From NCBI GenBank assembly GCA_003164815.1, contig PLUF01000069.1:73566-122845 (forward strand): DNA of 49,280 nt. Direction: 5' to 3'. Source of the stretch: Candidatus Gagatemarchaeum stordalenia. Lineage in GTDB: Archaea > Thermoproteota > Nitrososphaeria > Nitrososphaerales > Gagatemarchaeaceae. The position numbers and the translations under genes are program-made. Below are positions 7,773 through 15,180 of the stretch, one piece after another; within the stretch, counting starts at the first letter, position 1; each line of letters begins with the position of its first letter. The notes below the pieces were generated by a model, which was given only the letters and a program-made list of their open reading frames with translations, did no database searches and had not been told where the DNA came from.

Positions 7773-8750
7773 ATGAAGTCGAAACCGAAGACGCTCATTG
7801 CAAGCGCAGTGGTCCTAGCCTTTCTATTGATGGGGATAGCCCCCGTCGTTGCACAGGTTAACCCGAGTTCAAGCTCTACCAGTTCAAGCTCCATTTCTAC
7901 CTCGTCTACCTCAAACTCCAAGACCAACTCCGCCAACACCTTGATCCAGCTGGCGCAGGCGGCCCAGAGTTACGCTGGGCAGGTACTCGCCGTTGCCCAG
8001 AAGCAGGGGGTCAGCGTCACCGCGGCGCAGTCGCTTATCAATGAGGGTGCCGGATTGCTAACTCAGGCCCAATCCGCAGTCAGCACGAACGCCACCCTCG
8101 CGGCGAAAGATGCCCTTGGTGCCATGAAGGATTTCAGGAGCGCGGCGCAGTCCCTTCAATCCGAGATCGTTGTGTCGGTGAAGATCGGGAACCAAGTCCA
8201 GTATCTCCAGAGCGAAATCGTAAGAATCGATAACAGGACAGGCCAGCTCCAGGCAACGGTCAACACCCTCTGCAGCTCCAAGAACGCATCAGCGGCGATC
8301 TGCAGTGATGCGAAGACAAATCTGGGACAGGCGTCCTCAGATACGAGCCAGGCCTCAACGCTCCTAGGTTCGATCACAGCCAGCTCGACCGAGGCACAGA
8401 CCACGGCAATCGCCAGCCTCCTGACTGACGCGACCAGCCACCTCAAGCAGGTCGCTACCGACATCAACCAACTGGCAAACGCATTGAGAGACGACAAGGC
8501 CATCCAGTTCATCCAGACAGTGCTGGACCCAAGGGCTGCACAGCTCCAGCAACAGGCACTGAAGGCAAACATCACGTCCTCCCAGCGCACACAGATACAG
8601 GGCCAGCTCGGGCAGGCTCAGAGTCTCTTGGGCACAGCCATCGCGTCGTTCCAGTCCGGGAACTTCAGCACTGGCCTGCAGCAGACCAACCAGGCCACCC
8701 AGCTGTTGACCCAGGCAGCGCGGGAGATTGCCCACGACAGCGGGCACTGA
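7773..8750 (+). CDS. Secreted helical / coiled-coil hypothetical protein
   Basis: 325 residues. Residues 1-28 are a signal peptide (MKSKPKTLIASAVVLAFLLM) with an AQ-type cleavage area. A Ser/Thr linker (30-52) follows, then about 270 residues of Ala/Gln/Leu/Ser-rich helix with repeated AQSL-, ATQLL-like patterns and almost no Gly/Pro, as in long helical bundles. Two cysteines (CSSKNASAAIC) could form a disulfide outside the cell. No enzyme motif is seen. A TATA-like CTTTTACAT (7742-7750) is about 27 bases before the ATG. Its neighbour at 8878 also has a secreted domain, so the two may act at the same cell surface, which is only an inference from position. Confidence 0.75.
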   Translation: MKSKPKTLIASAVVLAFLLMGIAPVVAQVNPSSSSTSSSSISTSSTSNSKTNSANTLIQLAQAAQSYAGQVLAVAQKQGVSVTAAQSLINEGAGLLTQAQSAVSTNATLAAKDALGAMKDFRSAAQSLQSEIVVSVKIGNQVQYLQSEIVRIDNRTGQLQATVNTLCSSKNASAAICSDAKTNLGQASSDTSQASTLLGSITASSTEAQTTAIASLLTDATSHLKQVATDINQLANALRDDKAIQFIQTVLDPRAAQLQQQALKANITSSQRTQIQGQLGQAQSLLGTAIASFQSGNFSTGLQQTNQATQLLTQAAREIAHDSGH

Positions 8751-8777
8751 TAGTCCATCGACAACCGTGGACAGGAT

Positions 8778-8803
8778 ACCGGGGGGCCAAGAAACCCCCT
8801 GGT
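8778..8803 (+). terminator. Stem-loop after the helical secreted protein gene
   Basis: ACC-G-GGGGG (8778-8786) can pair with CCCCC-T-GGT (8795-8803) around a short A-rich loop, 28 bases past the stop codon. No clear T-run follows. Confidence 0.35.
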
Positions 8804-8877
8804 TCCTCCGTTCTAATTCCTGAATCCCCTTAGCAACGTTATTGACCGCCCTCAGATAGCACGAGCCCGCTGTCCCC

Positions 8878-9849
8878 TTGTCTCATTCTGTCACACTGAC
8901 GGCCGCGGGTCTCCTCCTGATCCTGCTGATGACAGGGACGAGCCTGAATCTCGCGGCAGGGTCCACCGCACAGGTGCCGTATGTGCAGTCTACATCCATC
9001 GCCGTGTCCGCTGACGGCGACGCGGCGATCAATCAGACCCTCCTCATGCCGCAGAACACGACCTCAATCACGATCCCACTACTCTCGGCTCAAGTAGGGG
9101 ACATACTATCGGTCGACCAGACAGGCGCGCCCGCCTCCTACGAGATATCCGGCACGAACATCACGATCTACACGCTCGGCGCCACCTCCATCGACCTGTC
9201 CTACTTCACGAGCGCGCTGACCACCAAGCAGGGCTCCGTCTGGACCGTCGACTTCACTTGGGCCGCCAACTCCACGGTGGAGCTTCCCGCGCAATCCACA
9301 ATACTCTCCCTCTCCAGCGCGCCCATCTCGGTGACCAGCCAGAACGTGGTGCCGGTCCTCCTCCTCGGTCCCGGCGCCTGGGAGGTGAGCTATGGCCTAC
9401 CGATAGAAACCTCACAGAGCCAGACTTCGAGCTCCACGAAGACAGGCACGACGGTTTCGAGCTCGTCCACCGAATCCACGTCCGGCGCGTCCTCGTCTGC
9501 ATCCTCGAGCACGACTTCTTCCTCAGGGCCGTCCCCGATGGTAACTCCTGAGCTAGTCGCTGTGATTCTTGCGGTAATTGTGCTGGCCGGGGCTGCGGCC
9601 TTCTTGGTCCTGAGAAGAAGGCCATCGGGAGCGGATCCGTCCGCCCTGAGGCCAGGCGACATCGAGATGCTCCGCTTCATCAAGGACAGGGGAGGGAAGG
9701 TGGTCGAGGCCGAGATAAGGGAGCGGTTCAGCGTGCCAAGGACGACCGCGTGGCGGCAGGCTAAGAGGCTCGAGCAGCTCGGCTACCTCAGGGTAAGCAA
9801 GCTCGGGTCGCAGAACCAGCTCGAGCTCATCAGGAACGATTTCGAGTAG
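8878..9849 (+). CDS. Membrane-anchored winged-helix protein with extracellular beta domain
   Basis: 323 residues, TTG start at 8878. Order of parts: signal peptide/first membrane helix (about 5-25); exported beta-rich domain of about 150 residues (30-185); Ser/Thr-rich stalk (186-222); membrane helix (TPELVAVILAVIVLAGAAAFLVL, about 222-244); RRRP stop-transfer; then a cytoplasmic winged helix (250-323) with LRPGDIEMLRFIKDRGGKVVEAEI and VPRTTAWRQAKRLEQLGYL. The layout suggests a one-component sensor whose outer domain controls a DNA-binding domain held at the membrane. The winged helix resembles the MarR/ArsR-like domain found at the C-terminus of other archaeal membrane proteins. The regulated gene is unknown. 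It ends 8 bases from the convergent aldehyde dehydrogenase. Confidence 0.8.
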   Translation: MSHSVTLTAAGLLLILLMTGTSLNLAAGSTAQVPYVQSTSIAVSADGDAAINQTLLMPQNTTSITIPLLSAQVGDILSVDQTGAPASYEISGTNITIYTLGATSIDLSYFTSALTTKQGSVWTVDFTWAANSTVELPAQSTILSLSSAPISVTSQNVVPVLLLGPGAWEVSYGLPIETSQSQTSSSTKTGTTVSSSSTESTSGASSSASSSTTSSSGPSPMVTPELVAVILAVIVLAGAAAFLVLRRRPSGADPSALRPGDIEMLRFIKDRGGKVVEAEIRERFSVPRTTAWRQAKRLEQLGYLRVSKLGSQNQLELIRNDFE

Positions 9850-9857
9850 CGAACTGC

Positions 9858-11330
9858 CTACTCTGCCAGGTTCGCGACCACGAACTTCAGCTCGGTGAGC
9901 TCCCCGATTGCGAGGCTGACGCCCTCCCTCCCCATTCCGCTGCGCTTGATCCCGCCGAACGGGGCATTGTCCCAGCGGAGATTCGTCCTGTCGTTTATCA
10001 TGACGGCCCCGGCCTTGATCCTCTTGGCCATCCTGATGCCCCGCGCCAGGTCGGAGGTGTAGATCGAGGCCTGCAGACCGTAGATCGTGTTGTTGGCAAG
10101 CTCGATCGCCTCTTCGTCGCTCGACGCTTCCATTATCGCCGCGACGGGCCCGAAGATCTCCTTCTGCGAGATCTCCATCCCGCCGACGACTCCGTCGAGG
10201 ATCGTTGGCGAGTAGTAGTTGCCCTGCGCGAGCTCTCCGTAGCCCAGGCGCGACCCTCCCATCCTCACCTTGGCTCCCTTGTCCGAGGCGTCGCGGACCA
10301 GGCCGTCTATCTTCTCGAGGGCCCGGACGTTTATCACTGGCCCGACGCTCGTGGTCCTGTCCATCGGGTCACCGACCTTCAGGGTCCCGACGGCCTGCTC
10401 GAACTGGGTCAGGAACCTCTCCTTCACCCGCTCGCTCAGGATTATCCGCCTGGTGGCGGTGCAGACCTGCCCCGCATACGAGAACGTCCCGGCGACCGCG
10501 GAGTTGACAGCGTTTACGACTTTGGCGTCGTCCAAGATTATCAGCGGGTTGTGCCCGCCGAGTTCCAGCAGGAGCTTCTTGTTCGTCCTGGCCGCCCTCT
10601 CTGCTATCATCCTACCTGTCTCGGTATCGCCGGTGAAGCTGATCGCGTTCACCTTCTCGTTCGTGACTATCTCGTCTCCCACCTCGCCGCCGGACCCGAG
10701 CACGACGTTGAGCATCCCCCTGGGGAGCCCCGCCTCCTCGAAGATCTTGGCCACGAGCAGCGCGGGCAGCGGACCGTCGGTCGGGGGCTTCACCACGACC
10801 GTGTTCCCTGCGGCGAGCGCCGGGGCAACCTTGTGCAGGAGCAGGTTGAGCGGAAAGTTGAACGGCGAGATTGCCCCGACGACCCCGATCGGCTCGCGTA
10901 TCGTGAACCCGAGCCTGTTCATGTTGCCGGGCGGGAACGGGCTAGTGTCGAGCGGTATGGTCTGGCCGTACAGCCGCTTCGCCTCTTCGGCAGCGAATGT
11001 CAGCGTGAGCACACCCCGGGCCGTCTCGGCCTCCGAGTCGGTGATGGGCTTCCCGACGTTCTTCGTGATGATAGTGGCCATCTCCTGGGCGTTCTGCTCG
11101 AGGAGACTGGCGGCCTTCAATAGGATCTTGGACCTCTCGAAGGCGGACATGGACTCCGCCCTCCTGAGCGCCTCGGAGGCCGCGTCGATGGCTGCGCGAG
11201 CGTCCTCTCTCCCGCCCCTCGGGAGCGTCGCTAGGACCTCCTGGTTGGCCGGGTTAAGGACAGTCGATGTCGCCAAGCTCTCGGCGTCCACCCACTTTCC
11301 ATCGATGAGCATCTGTGATGGGACTTGCAT
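9858..11330 (-). CDS. NAD(P)-dependent aldehyde dehydrogenase
   Basis: 490 residues, full length for the ALDH superfamily. Catalytic Asn158 lies in SPFNFPLNL, Glu256 in LLLELGGHNP and Cys290 in YAGQVCTATRR. Cofactor contacts include VVVKPPTDGP and FTGDTETG, and the C-terminal NDRTNLRWDNAPFGGIKRSG is typical. The enzyme oxidises an aldehyde to an acid with NAD(P). The sequence style is close to lactaldehyde / succinate-semialdehyde / non-phosphorylating glyceraldehyde-3-phosphate dehydrogenases, which cannot be separated by eye. A TATA-like box on the reverse strand (11351-11360) is 25 bases before the ATG. Nearby peptidase and aldolase genes suggest a catabolic role. Confidence 0.92.
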   Translation of the reverse strand: MQVPSQMLIDGKWVDAESLATSTVLNPANQEVLATLPRGGREDARAAIDAASEALRRAESMSAFERSKILLKAASLLEQNAQEMATIITKNVGKPITDSEAETARGVLTLTFAAEEAKRLYGQTIPLDTSPFPPGNMNRLGFTIREPIGVVGAISPFNFPLNLLLHKVAPALAAGNTVVVKPPTDGPLPALLVAKIFEEAGLPRGMLNVVLGSGGEVGDEIVTNEKVNAISFTGDTETGRMIAERAARTNKKLLLELGGHNPLIILDDAKVVNAVNSAVAGTFSYAGQVCTATRRIILSERVKERFLTQFEQAVGTLKVGDPMDRTTSVGPVINVRALEKIDGLVRDASDKGAKVRMGGSRLGYGELAQGNYYSPTILDGVVGGMEISQKEIFGPVAAIMEASSDEEAIELANNTIYGLQASIYTSDLARGIRMAKRIKAGAVMINDRTNLRWDNAPFGGIKRSGMGREGVSLAIGELTELKFVVANLAE

Positions 11331-11418
11331 GGGCAGTTTCCCCCTGGAATCCTATTTATCTCTGCAAGCGTGAAATCGACAGGCTAGTCTTAAATCTACG
11401 CAGCCCGTCTTCCCTTCC

Positions 11419-11817
11419 ATGGCCGGCCTCATCGACCTGATCGTCGTTCTGGTCGCGCTCGTAATCATCTGGGTAATCGTCTCGCTCCCGGTCTACATAG
11501 CCGCCAGGGTGGTCACCTCGGGCAAGGCGAAATTTGGACAGGCGATGTGGGCGACCCTGGGAGGCGCGATAGTCTACGTGGTAGTTGTCGTCGCGGTCTA
11601 CTTCTTCCTGGGCGCGGTGATCGGCCACTCCGCAGGACCCTTCGCGGTCCTGCTCGCGTTCATCGCGTGGCTGGCCTTCTACCGTTCGGTCTTCGAGGTC
11701 GGGTGGCTCGGAGCAATCGGCATCGCAATACTAGCGGCGGTCGTGGTCTTCGCATTGAGCGTGATCTTGGTGGCCCTCTTCGGGGTCTCGATGCCCTCCT
11801 TCTTCCACCCCTTCTGA
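11419..11817 (+). CDS. Small integral membrane protein, four predicted helices
   Basis: 132 residues, very hydrophobic. Probable helices: 5-27 (LIDLIVVLVALVIIWVIVSL), about 45-68 (ATLGGAIVYVVVVVAVYFFL), about 74-90 and 95-123. A short basic loop (VVTSGKAKFGQ) separates the first two. No transporter signature is seen. TATA-like TCTTAAATC (11388-11396) is 27 bases upstream of the ATG. It is divergent from the aldehyde dehydrogenase and convergent with the dipeptidase gene. Function unknown. Confidence 0.75.
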   Translation: MAGLIDLIVVLVALVIIWVIVSLPVYIAARVVTSGKAKFGQAMWATLGGAIVYVVVVVAVYFFLGAVIGHSAGPFAVLLAFIAWLAFYRSVFEVGWLGAIGIAILAAVVVFALSVILVALFGVSMPSFFHPF

Positions 11818-11869
11818 GGTTCCCGGACGCTGGAGGGGCGTCCCGATTCTCGGTATTGAGAGAGGCTTC

Positions 11870-12844
11870 CTAGCCCACGACGTCTTTGAAGACTCGCAGG
11901 AAGTTCTCCCTCGTAATCAGCCGGATCTCCTCCTCGGAGAGGCCCCGCTTCGAGAGCTCAGGGACGACGGCCCCTAGCTTGGTGGTGTCTTCCAGCCCGA
12001 CCATGTCCTTCAGCTGGTCGCCCTGGGCCTTCAGCTCGTCCCGGAGGTAGTCGCAGAAGTCCGGACCGAGGCCCACGTGCTCCACGCCCGCCACCCTGAC
12101 CGCGTGCATCACGTGGTCGACGTACGCCCTCAGGTCGTGGGTGTCGCCGGCGTTCACGGCAAAGATGCCGAAGACTCCGCCGCTCTCGGCAACGGCTCGC
12201 AGCTGATCGTCGGTCGAGTTTCTGAGGGACTTGTGAGCGGCCGTCGCGCCGTGCGAGACCATCACCGGCCTCTTGGCTGTCTCTATGACTCCCCAGAAGC
12301 TCTTGGGGGCGATGTGGGCCAGGTCAATGAGAATCCGGAGGTCGTCGAGCTCCTCCACGACTTCTCTCCCGAGCTTGGTCAGGCCCTGATCGTCGTTTGG
12401 ATGGTACATGCCGTCGGCGAGCGCATTACGCTGGTTCCAGACGAGCCCGAAGGAGCGTAGGCCCAGGTCATGGTAGTCTCGGAGCGCCCCGATATCGTTC
12501 CCGATGAGCTCTCCACCCTCACACCCCAGCACGACCCCGATCTTGCCCCGCCTCTCTGCGGCTTTCAGTTCACGGACGTTCTTCACTAGGATGAAGCTGG
12601 TCGACTCCGAGAAATCCGCGAGGAATGCGTCGGCGATTACTCGTCCTCTTGCAACCGCTTTCTTCGGCTTGAACCGGCCCTCGACCCAGATAGGCGCGAC
12701 CAGCCCGGTCACCCCGCCCTTGCGCAGCTTTGCTAGGTGTCTCCTCTCTAGGACAGACCGCTCTCCCTGGTCGCGATACTTTATCACGTCTGCCGGGAGG
12801 TCAGCGTGAAGGTCGAATATCCCCGGGTCTCTTGCTTGGGGCAT
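11870..12844 (-). CDS. Membrane dipeptidase (renal dipeptidase family, M19)
   Basis: 324 residues. M19 enzymes are binuclear zinc hydrolases of the amidohydrolase fold that split dipeptides, including those with D-residues. Visible ligands: DLHAD (residues 12-16), the bridging glutamate in GCEGGEL, DLAHIAPKSF and VSHGATAAH for the two histidine regions, and GLGPDFCDYL for the late aspartate. The length is near the family's usual 310-400. No signal peptide is present, so it is cytoplasmic here. The ATG at 12844 has a TATA-like run (CTTTTTAAG, reverse strand, around 12874) about 30 bases upstream. It fits the surrounding peptide-degrading set. Confidence 0.9.
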   Translation of the reverse strand: MPQARDPGIFDLHADLPADVIKYRDQGERSVLERRHLAKLRKGGVTGLVAPIWVEGRFKPKKAVARGRVIADAFLADFSESTSFILVKNVRELKAAERRGKIGVVLGCEGGELIGNDIGALRDYHDLGLRSFGLVWNQRNALADGMYHPNDDQGLTKLGREVVEELDDLRILIDLAHIAPKSFWGVIETAKRPVMVSHGATAAHKSLRNSTDDQLRAVAESGGVFGIFAVNAGDTHDLRAYVDHVMHAVRVAGVEHVGLGPDFCDYLRDELKAQGDQLKDMVGLEDTTKLGAVVPELSKRGLSEEEIRLITRENFLRVFKDVVG

Positions 12845-12964
12845 CCGGAGAAACGTTCGCCGTCTTCGGCTTAAAAAGATGGCCGGGAATCACGCGAACC
12901 TTGCGGGCTCGGAGAGCCTCCATGGCACCCCCTGCCGGTTCCGCGCCTTCTACCAGAGACCTGA

Positions 12965-13882
12965 TTATGTGCGCCGCGCACCGGTGTGGCTTGTTGCCAT
13001 GCGCCTCAGGGTCCCTAGACCCGATGCCAACCTGGACCTCGGCGCGCCTTCGAGGGGGAGGTACGGCTCCCTCGGCGGCCCGGCCTTGAATCCCCCGAGC
13101 TCCGCGCAGGCCTTCTCCCAGGCGACCTCGTTCTGGGCCGTCAAATCGTCGTAGACCTGCGTGAACTTGATGTGGTAGGGTACCGCGCGGGCGAGGTCTC
13201 TCCTCATGCAGGCCTCGAAGAACTGGATCGCCGCCTGGGGAGCTCCTGGGGCGACGACTCCTACGAGGCTGTTCGCTCCGACTAGGGAATCGCCCAGGAG
13301 CCAGTTCTCTCCTCCGGAGAAGACGTTGATTCGTTTGGAGATGTGGCTCACGACCCTGGTCCTGTGCGTGACATCACCATTCGACTCCTTCACGGCCTTC
13401 ACTCGGTCGAGCTGCATGAGTCTGTCCCACAGTCCCACGTCAATGTTGAACCGGAAGGAGGACGGATTGTTGTAGATCATGATCTGCACTTCGTTCGCGA
13501 TCTCGTTCACTATCCGGAAGTGCTCGAACGCTGCCTCTGCTGTGCAGGGAATCAGATAGGGGAGGCCGATCATCACCCCGTCAGCCCCCGCATCCTGCGC
13601 GTACTTCGTCCGCTCGACGCAGTCGCGCGTGTTATGGAACGTGGTCCCGAAGACACAGCTTATCTTGCGCGAGGCTCCGACGGCTACGTCCACGACTTTC
13701 TTGAACTCCTCGAAATTCGAGGCGTAGAACTCGCCCATGCAACCGAAGGAGACGAATCCGTCGAACCCCGCTTCCTCATAGGCGCGGACGTTCTCCTCCA
13801 ATCCGGCCAGGTCGATCTCTTGATTCTTCTTCAGTACGAAGGGCATCAGGGGGAAAACTCCCCTGAGGGTTTTCCTCACCAT
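12965..13882 (-). CDS. Dihydrodipicolinate synthase / N-acetylneuraminate lyase family aldolase
   Basis: 305 residues, a Schiff-base TIM barrel. Visible: GVFPLMPFVLKKNQEID opening; FVSFGCMGEFYAS, corresponding to the usual GTTGE region but with CMGE; the catalytic tyrosine in IMIYNNPSS; and the Schiff-base lysine in RVKAVKESNGD. The family condenses or cleaves pyruvate with an aldehyde. The altered GTTGE motif and the absence of lysine-pathway neighbours argue against DapA itself. A catabolic 2-keto-acid aldolase or hydratase-aldolase is more likely. The C-terminal 25 residues are basic and low in complexity. TATA-like box 13908-13916 on the reverse strand lies 30 bases upstream. Confidence 0.85.
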   Translation of the reverse strand: MVRKTLRGVFPLMPFVLKKNQEIDLAGLEENVRAYEEAGFDGFVSFGCMGEFYASNFEEFKKVVDVAVGASRKISCVFGTTFHNTRDCVERTKYAQDAGADGVMIGLPYLIPCTAEAAFEHFRIVNEIANEVQIMIYNNPSSFRFNIDVGLWDRLMQLDRVKAVKESNGDVTHRTRVVSHISKRINVFSGGENWLLGDSLVGANSLVGVVAPGAPQAAIQFFEACMRRDLARAVPYHIKFTQVYDDLTAQNEVAWEKACAELGGFKAGPPREPYLPLEGAPRSRLASGLGTLRRMATSHTGARRT

Positions 13883-13959
13883 ATCTTCCAGAAAAAGGCC
13901 CGACCTCGGTTATAACGCTTATCGGTCCTCCCGTCCGACCTGACTCCGTCCTCAAATGG

Positions 13960-13968
13960 TTAAGTATC
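13960..13968 (+). promoter_or_regulatory. TATA-like box that fixes the start at 13992
   Basis: TTAAGTATC centred 28 bases before ATG 13992; it overlaps the longer reading frame that begins at 13956, so the shorter start is preferred. Confidence 0.55.
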
Positions 13969-13991
13969 GAGCGGGGACCCTTGAAAGATCA

Positions 13992-15050
13992 ATGAGCTCC
14001 AGATCCTCGGCCGACGACCTCTACAGAAAAGTAGCAAGGAAGATCTTGGTCGAATCGCTTTCGGTGAAGAAGGGCGAATCCGTCACAGTCGAGACGTGGA
14101 ACAACGGCCTGCCGTTCGCCCGCCAGGTGGTTCTGGAGGCGAGGAAGATGGGAGCCATCCCCCTGACGATTTTTGAGGATGAGGACACTTACGTCGAAGG
14201 CGTTCACAAGACGCCCAAGGACGTCCTCGGGAAGATGGGGAAGCAGGAATACAAGCTTCTTTCGGGCACCGATGCCTACGTCTTCATACCCGGACCTGTC
14301 CTGGGGAATTTCTCGCACAGGCTCGCCCGCGGAGAGCAGCTCGATTCTACCGCCTACGGCGAATCGTGGTACAAGGCCGCGTCCAAGGCGAGGCTTCGGG
14401 GAGTCCGAATGGCCTTCGGCTACCTCGGCGAGGAGACACAGGCGATCCTGGGAAAGTCGGTCGAAGTGGTGGCCACGCACCAGCTGAAGGCCGCCCTAGC
14501 GGACTACAAGAGCATACGTAAGACTGCAAAGAAGCTGTCATCCGAATTGGCGGACGGCTCCCGAGGGACGGTCAAGACGCCCGGCTCGAAACTCACCTTC
14601 CAGCTTGCAGGGAAGATCGAAGTCGAGGACGGCATCGTCGACGAAGGAGACGTGGGGAGCGAGAACAACATCTGCTACATCCCGCCCGGCTACGTCTACT
14701 CCGAGATCGACCCCGAGTCTGTCTCCGGCTCGTTCACGTTCTCTCCCACCATCACACGATTCGGACTGATCAAGGACGGAACGCTTGAATTCAGGGACGG
14801 CCAACTAGTCGCCTGGAGAAGCAAGTCTTCCTCGGCCGCCCTCGGAAAGATCACCGCAGCAGCCGCAGAGAAGTCGAGGAGGGCCACTGCCCTTCTCGTC
14901 GGCCTGAACCCTCTCCTAGGATATGGCTACGGCCTCAACGCGAACTCGGCGGGAGTCGTCGGAATAAGAGTGCTCGGCGTGAACTTCACGACGAACAGAG
15001 CCTCCCTCTCCGTCGCCGGGGCGACTCTCGTGGCTCACGGTCATCTCTAG
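13992..15050 (+). CDS. Aminopeptidase M29 (AmpS/AmpT) family protein, metal ligands apparently lost
   Basis: 352 residues from ATG 13992. The N-terminal half is typical of family M29: ILVESLSVKKGESVTVETW, then ARKMGAIPLTIFEDEDTY, and LADGSRGTVKTPGSKLTFQLAG in the middle. Active M29 enzymes carry a dinuclear metal site built from Glu, Glu, His, Tyr, His and Asp in motifs like GEVFTAP, GTVHIALG and NxSxxHxD. The matching segments here read PPGYVYSEID, GVVGIRVLGVN and TNRASLSVAGATL, so the usual Glu and His/Asp positions seem replaced. It may be a non-catalytic relative or a family branch with another chemistry. It lies between the DapA-type aldolase and the amino-acid permease. Confidence 0.75.
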   Translation: MSSRSSADDLYRKVARKILVESLSVKKGESVTVETWNNGLPFARQVVLEARKMGAIPLTIFEDEDTYVEGVHKTPKDVLGKMGKQEYKLLSGTDAYVFIPGPVLGNFSHRLARGEQLDSTAYGESWYKAASKARLRGVRMAFGYLGEETQAILGKSVEVVATHQLKAALADYKSIRKTAKKLSSELADGSRGTVKTPGSKLTFQLAGKIEVEDGIVDEGDVGSENNICYIPPGYVYSEIDPESVSGSFTFSPTITRFGLIKDGTLEFRDGQLVAWRSKSSSAALGKITAAAAEKSRRATALLVGLNPLLGYGYGLNANSAGVVGIRVLGVNFTTNRASLSVAGATLVAHGHL

Positions 15051-15055
15051 GTGGG

Positions 15056-15079
15056 TTTACCCGTGACGTCACGGGGAAA
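15056..15079. other. 24-bp near-perfect palindrome
   Basis: A perfect 16-bp palindrome CCCGTGACGTCACGGG (15060-15075) extends to 24 bp with one mismatched pair (TTT on the left, AAA on the right). It lies 5 bases after the stop codon of the M29-type gene and 102 bases before the permease start. It may be a transcript-end hairpin (loop ACGT) or a protein-binding site. Confidence 0.5.
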
Positions 15080-15117
15080 GTACTGCGAGGAGACCGCCCC
15101 GAAGACCCGAGACGGCA

Positions 15118-15161
15118 ATTATTTTATGAATAATCTTTAATTCGCGCAATTGAAATATTGC
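15118..15161 (+). promoter_or_regulatory. AT-rich promoter of the permease operon with two inverted repeats
   Basis: A TATA-like TGAAATATT (15151-15159) is 26 bases before the ATG at 15181. It lies within the inverted repeat GCAAT-TGAAAT-ATTGC (15146-15161). Just upstream is the perfect repeat ATTATT-TTATG-AATAAT (15118-15134). AT-rich palindromes beside amino-acid transport genes are the usual kind of site for Lrp/AsnC regulators in archaea; that link is an inference. Confidence 0.45.
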
Positions 15162-15180
15162 TTCCTTCTACGGCTCAACG

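Noticed and set aside
9415..9535. Ser/Thr-rich repeat tract in the membrane winged-helix gene (and similar tracts at 4900, 7860 and 31900)
   Set aside because: These encode glycosylated-type stalks of surface proteins and are not independent DNA repeats.
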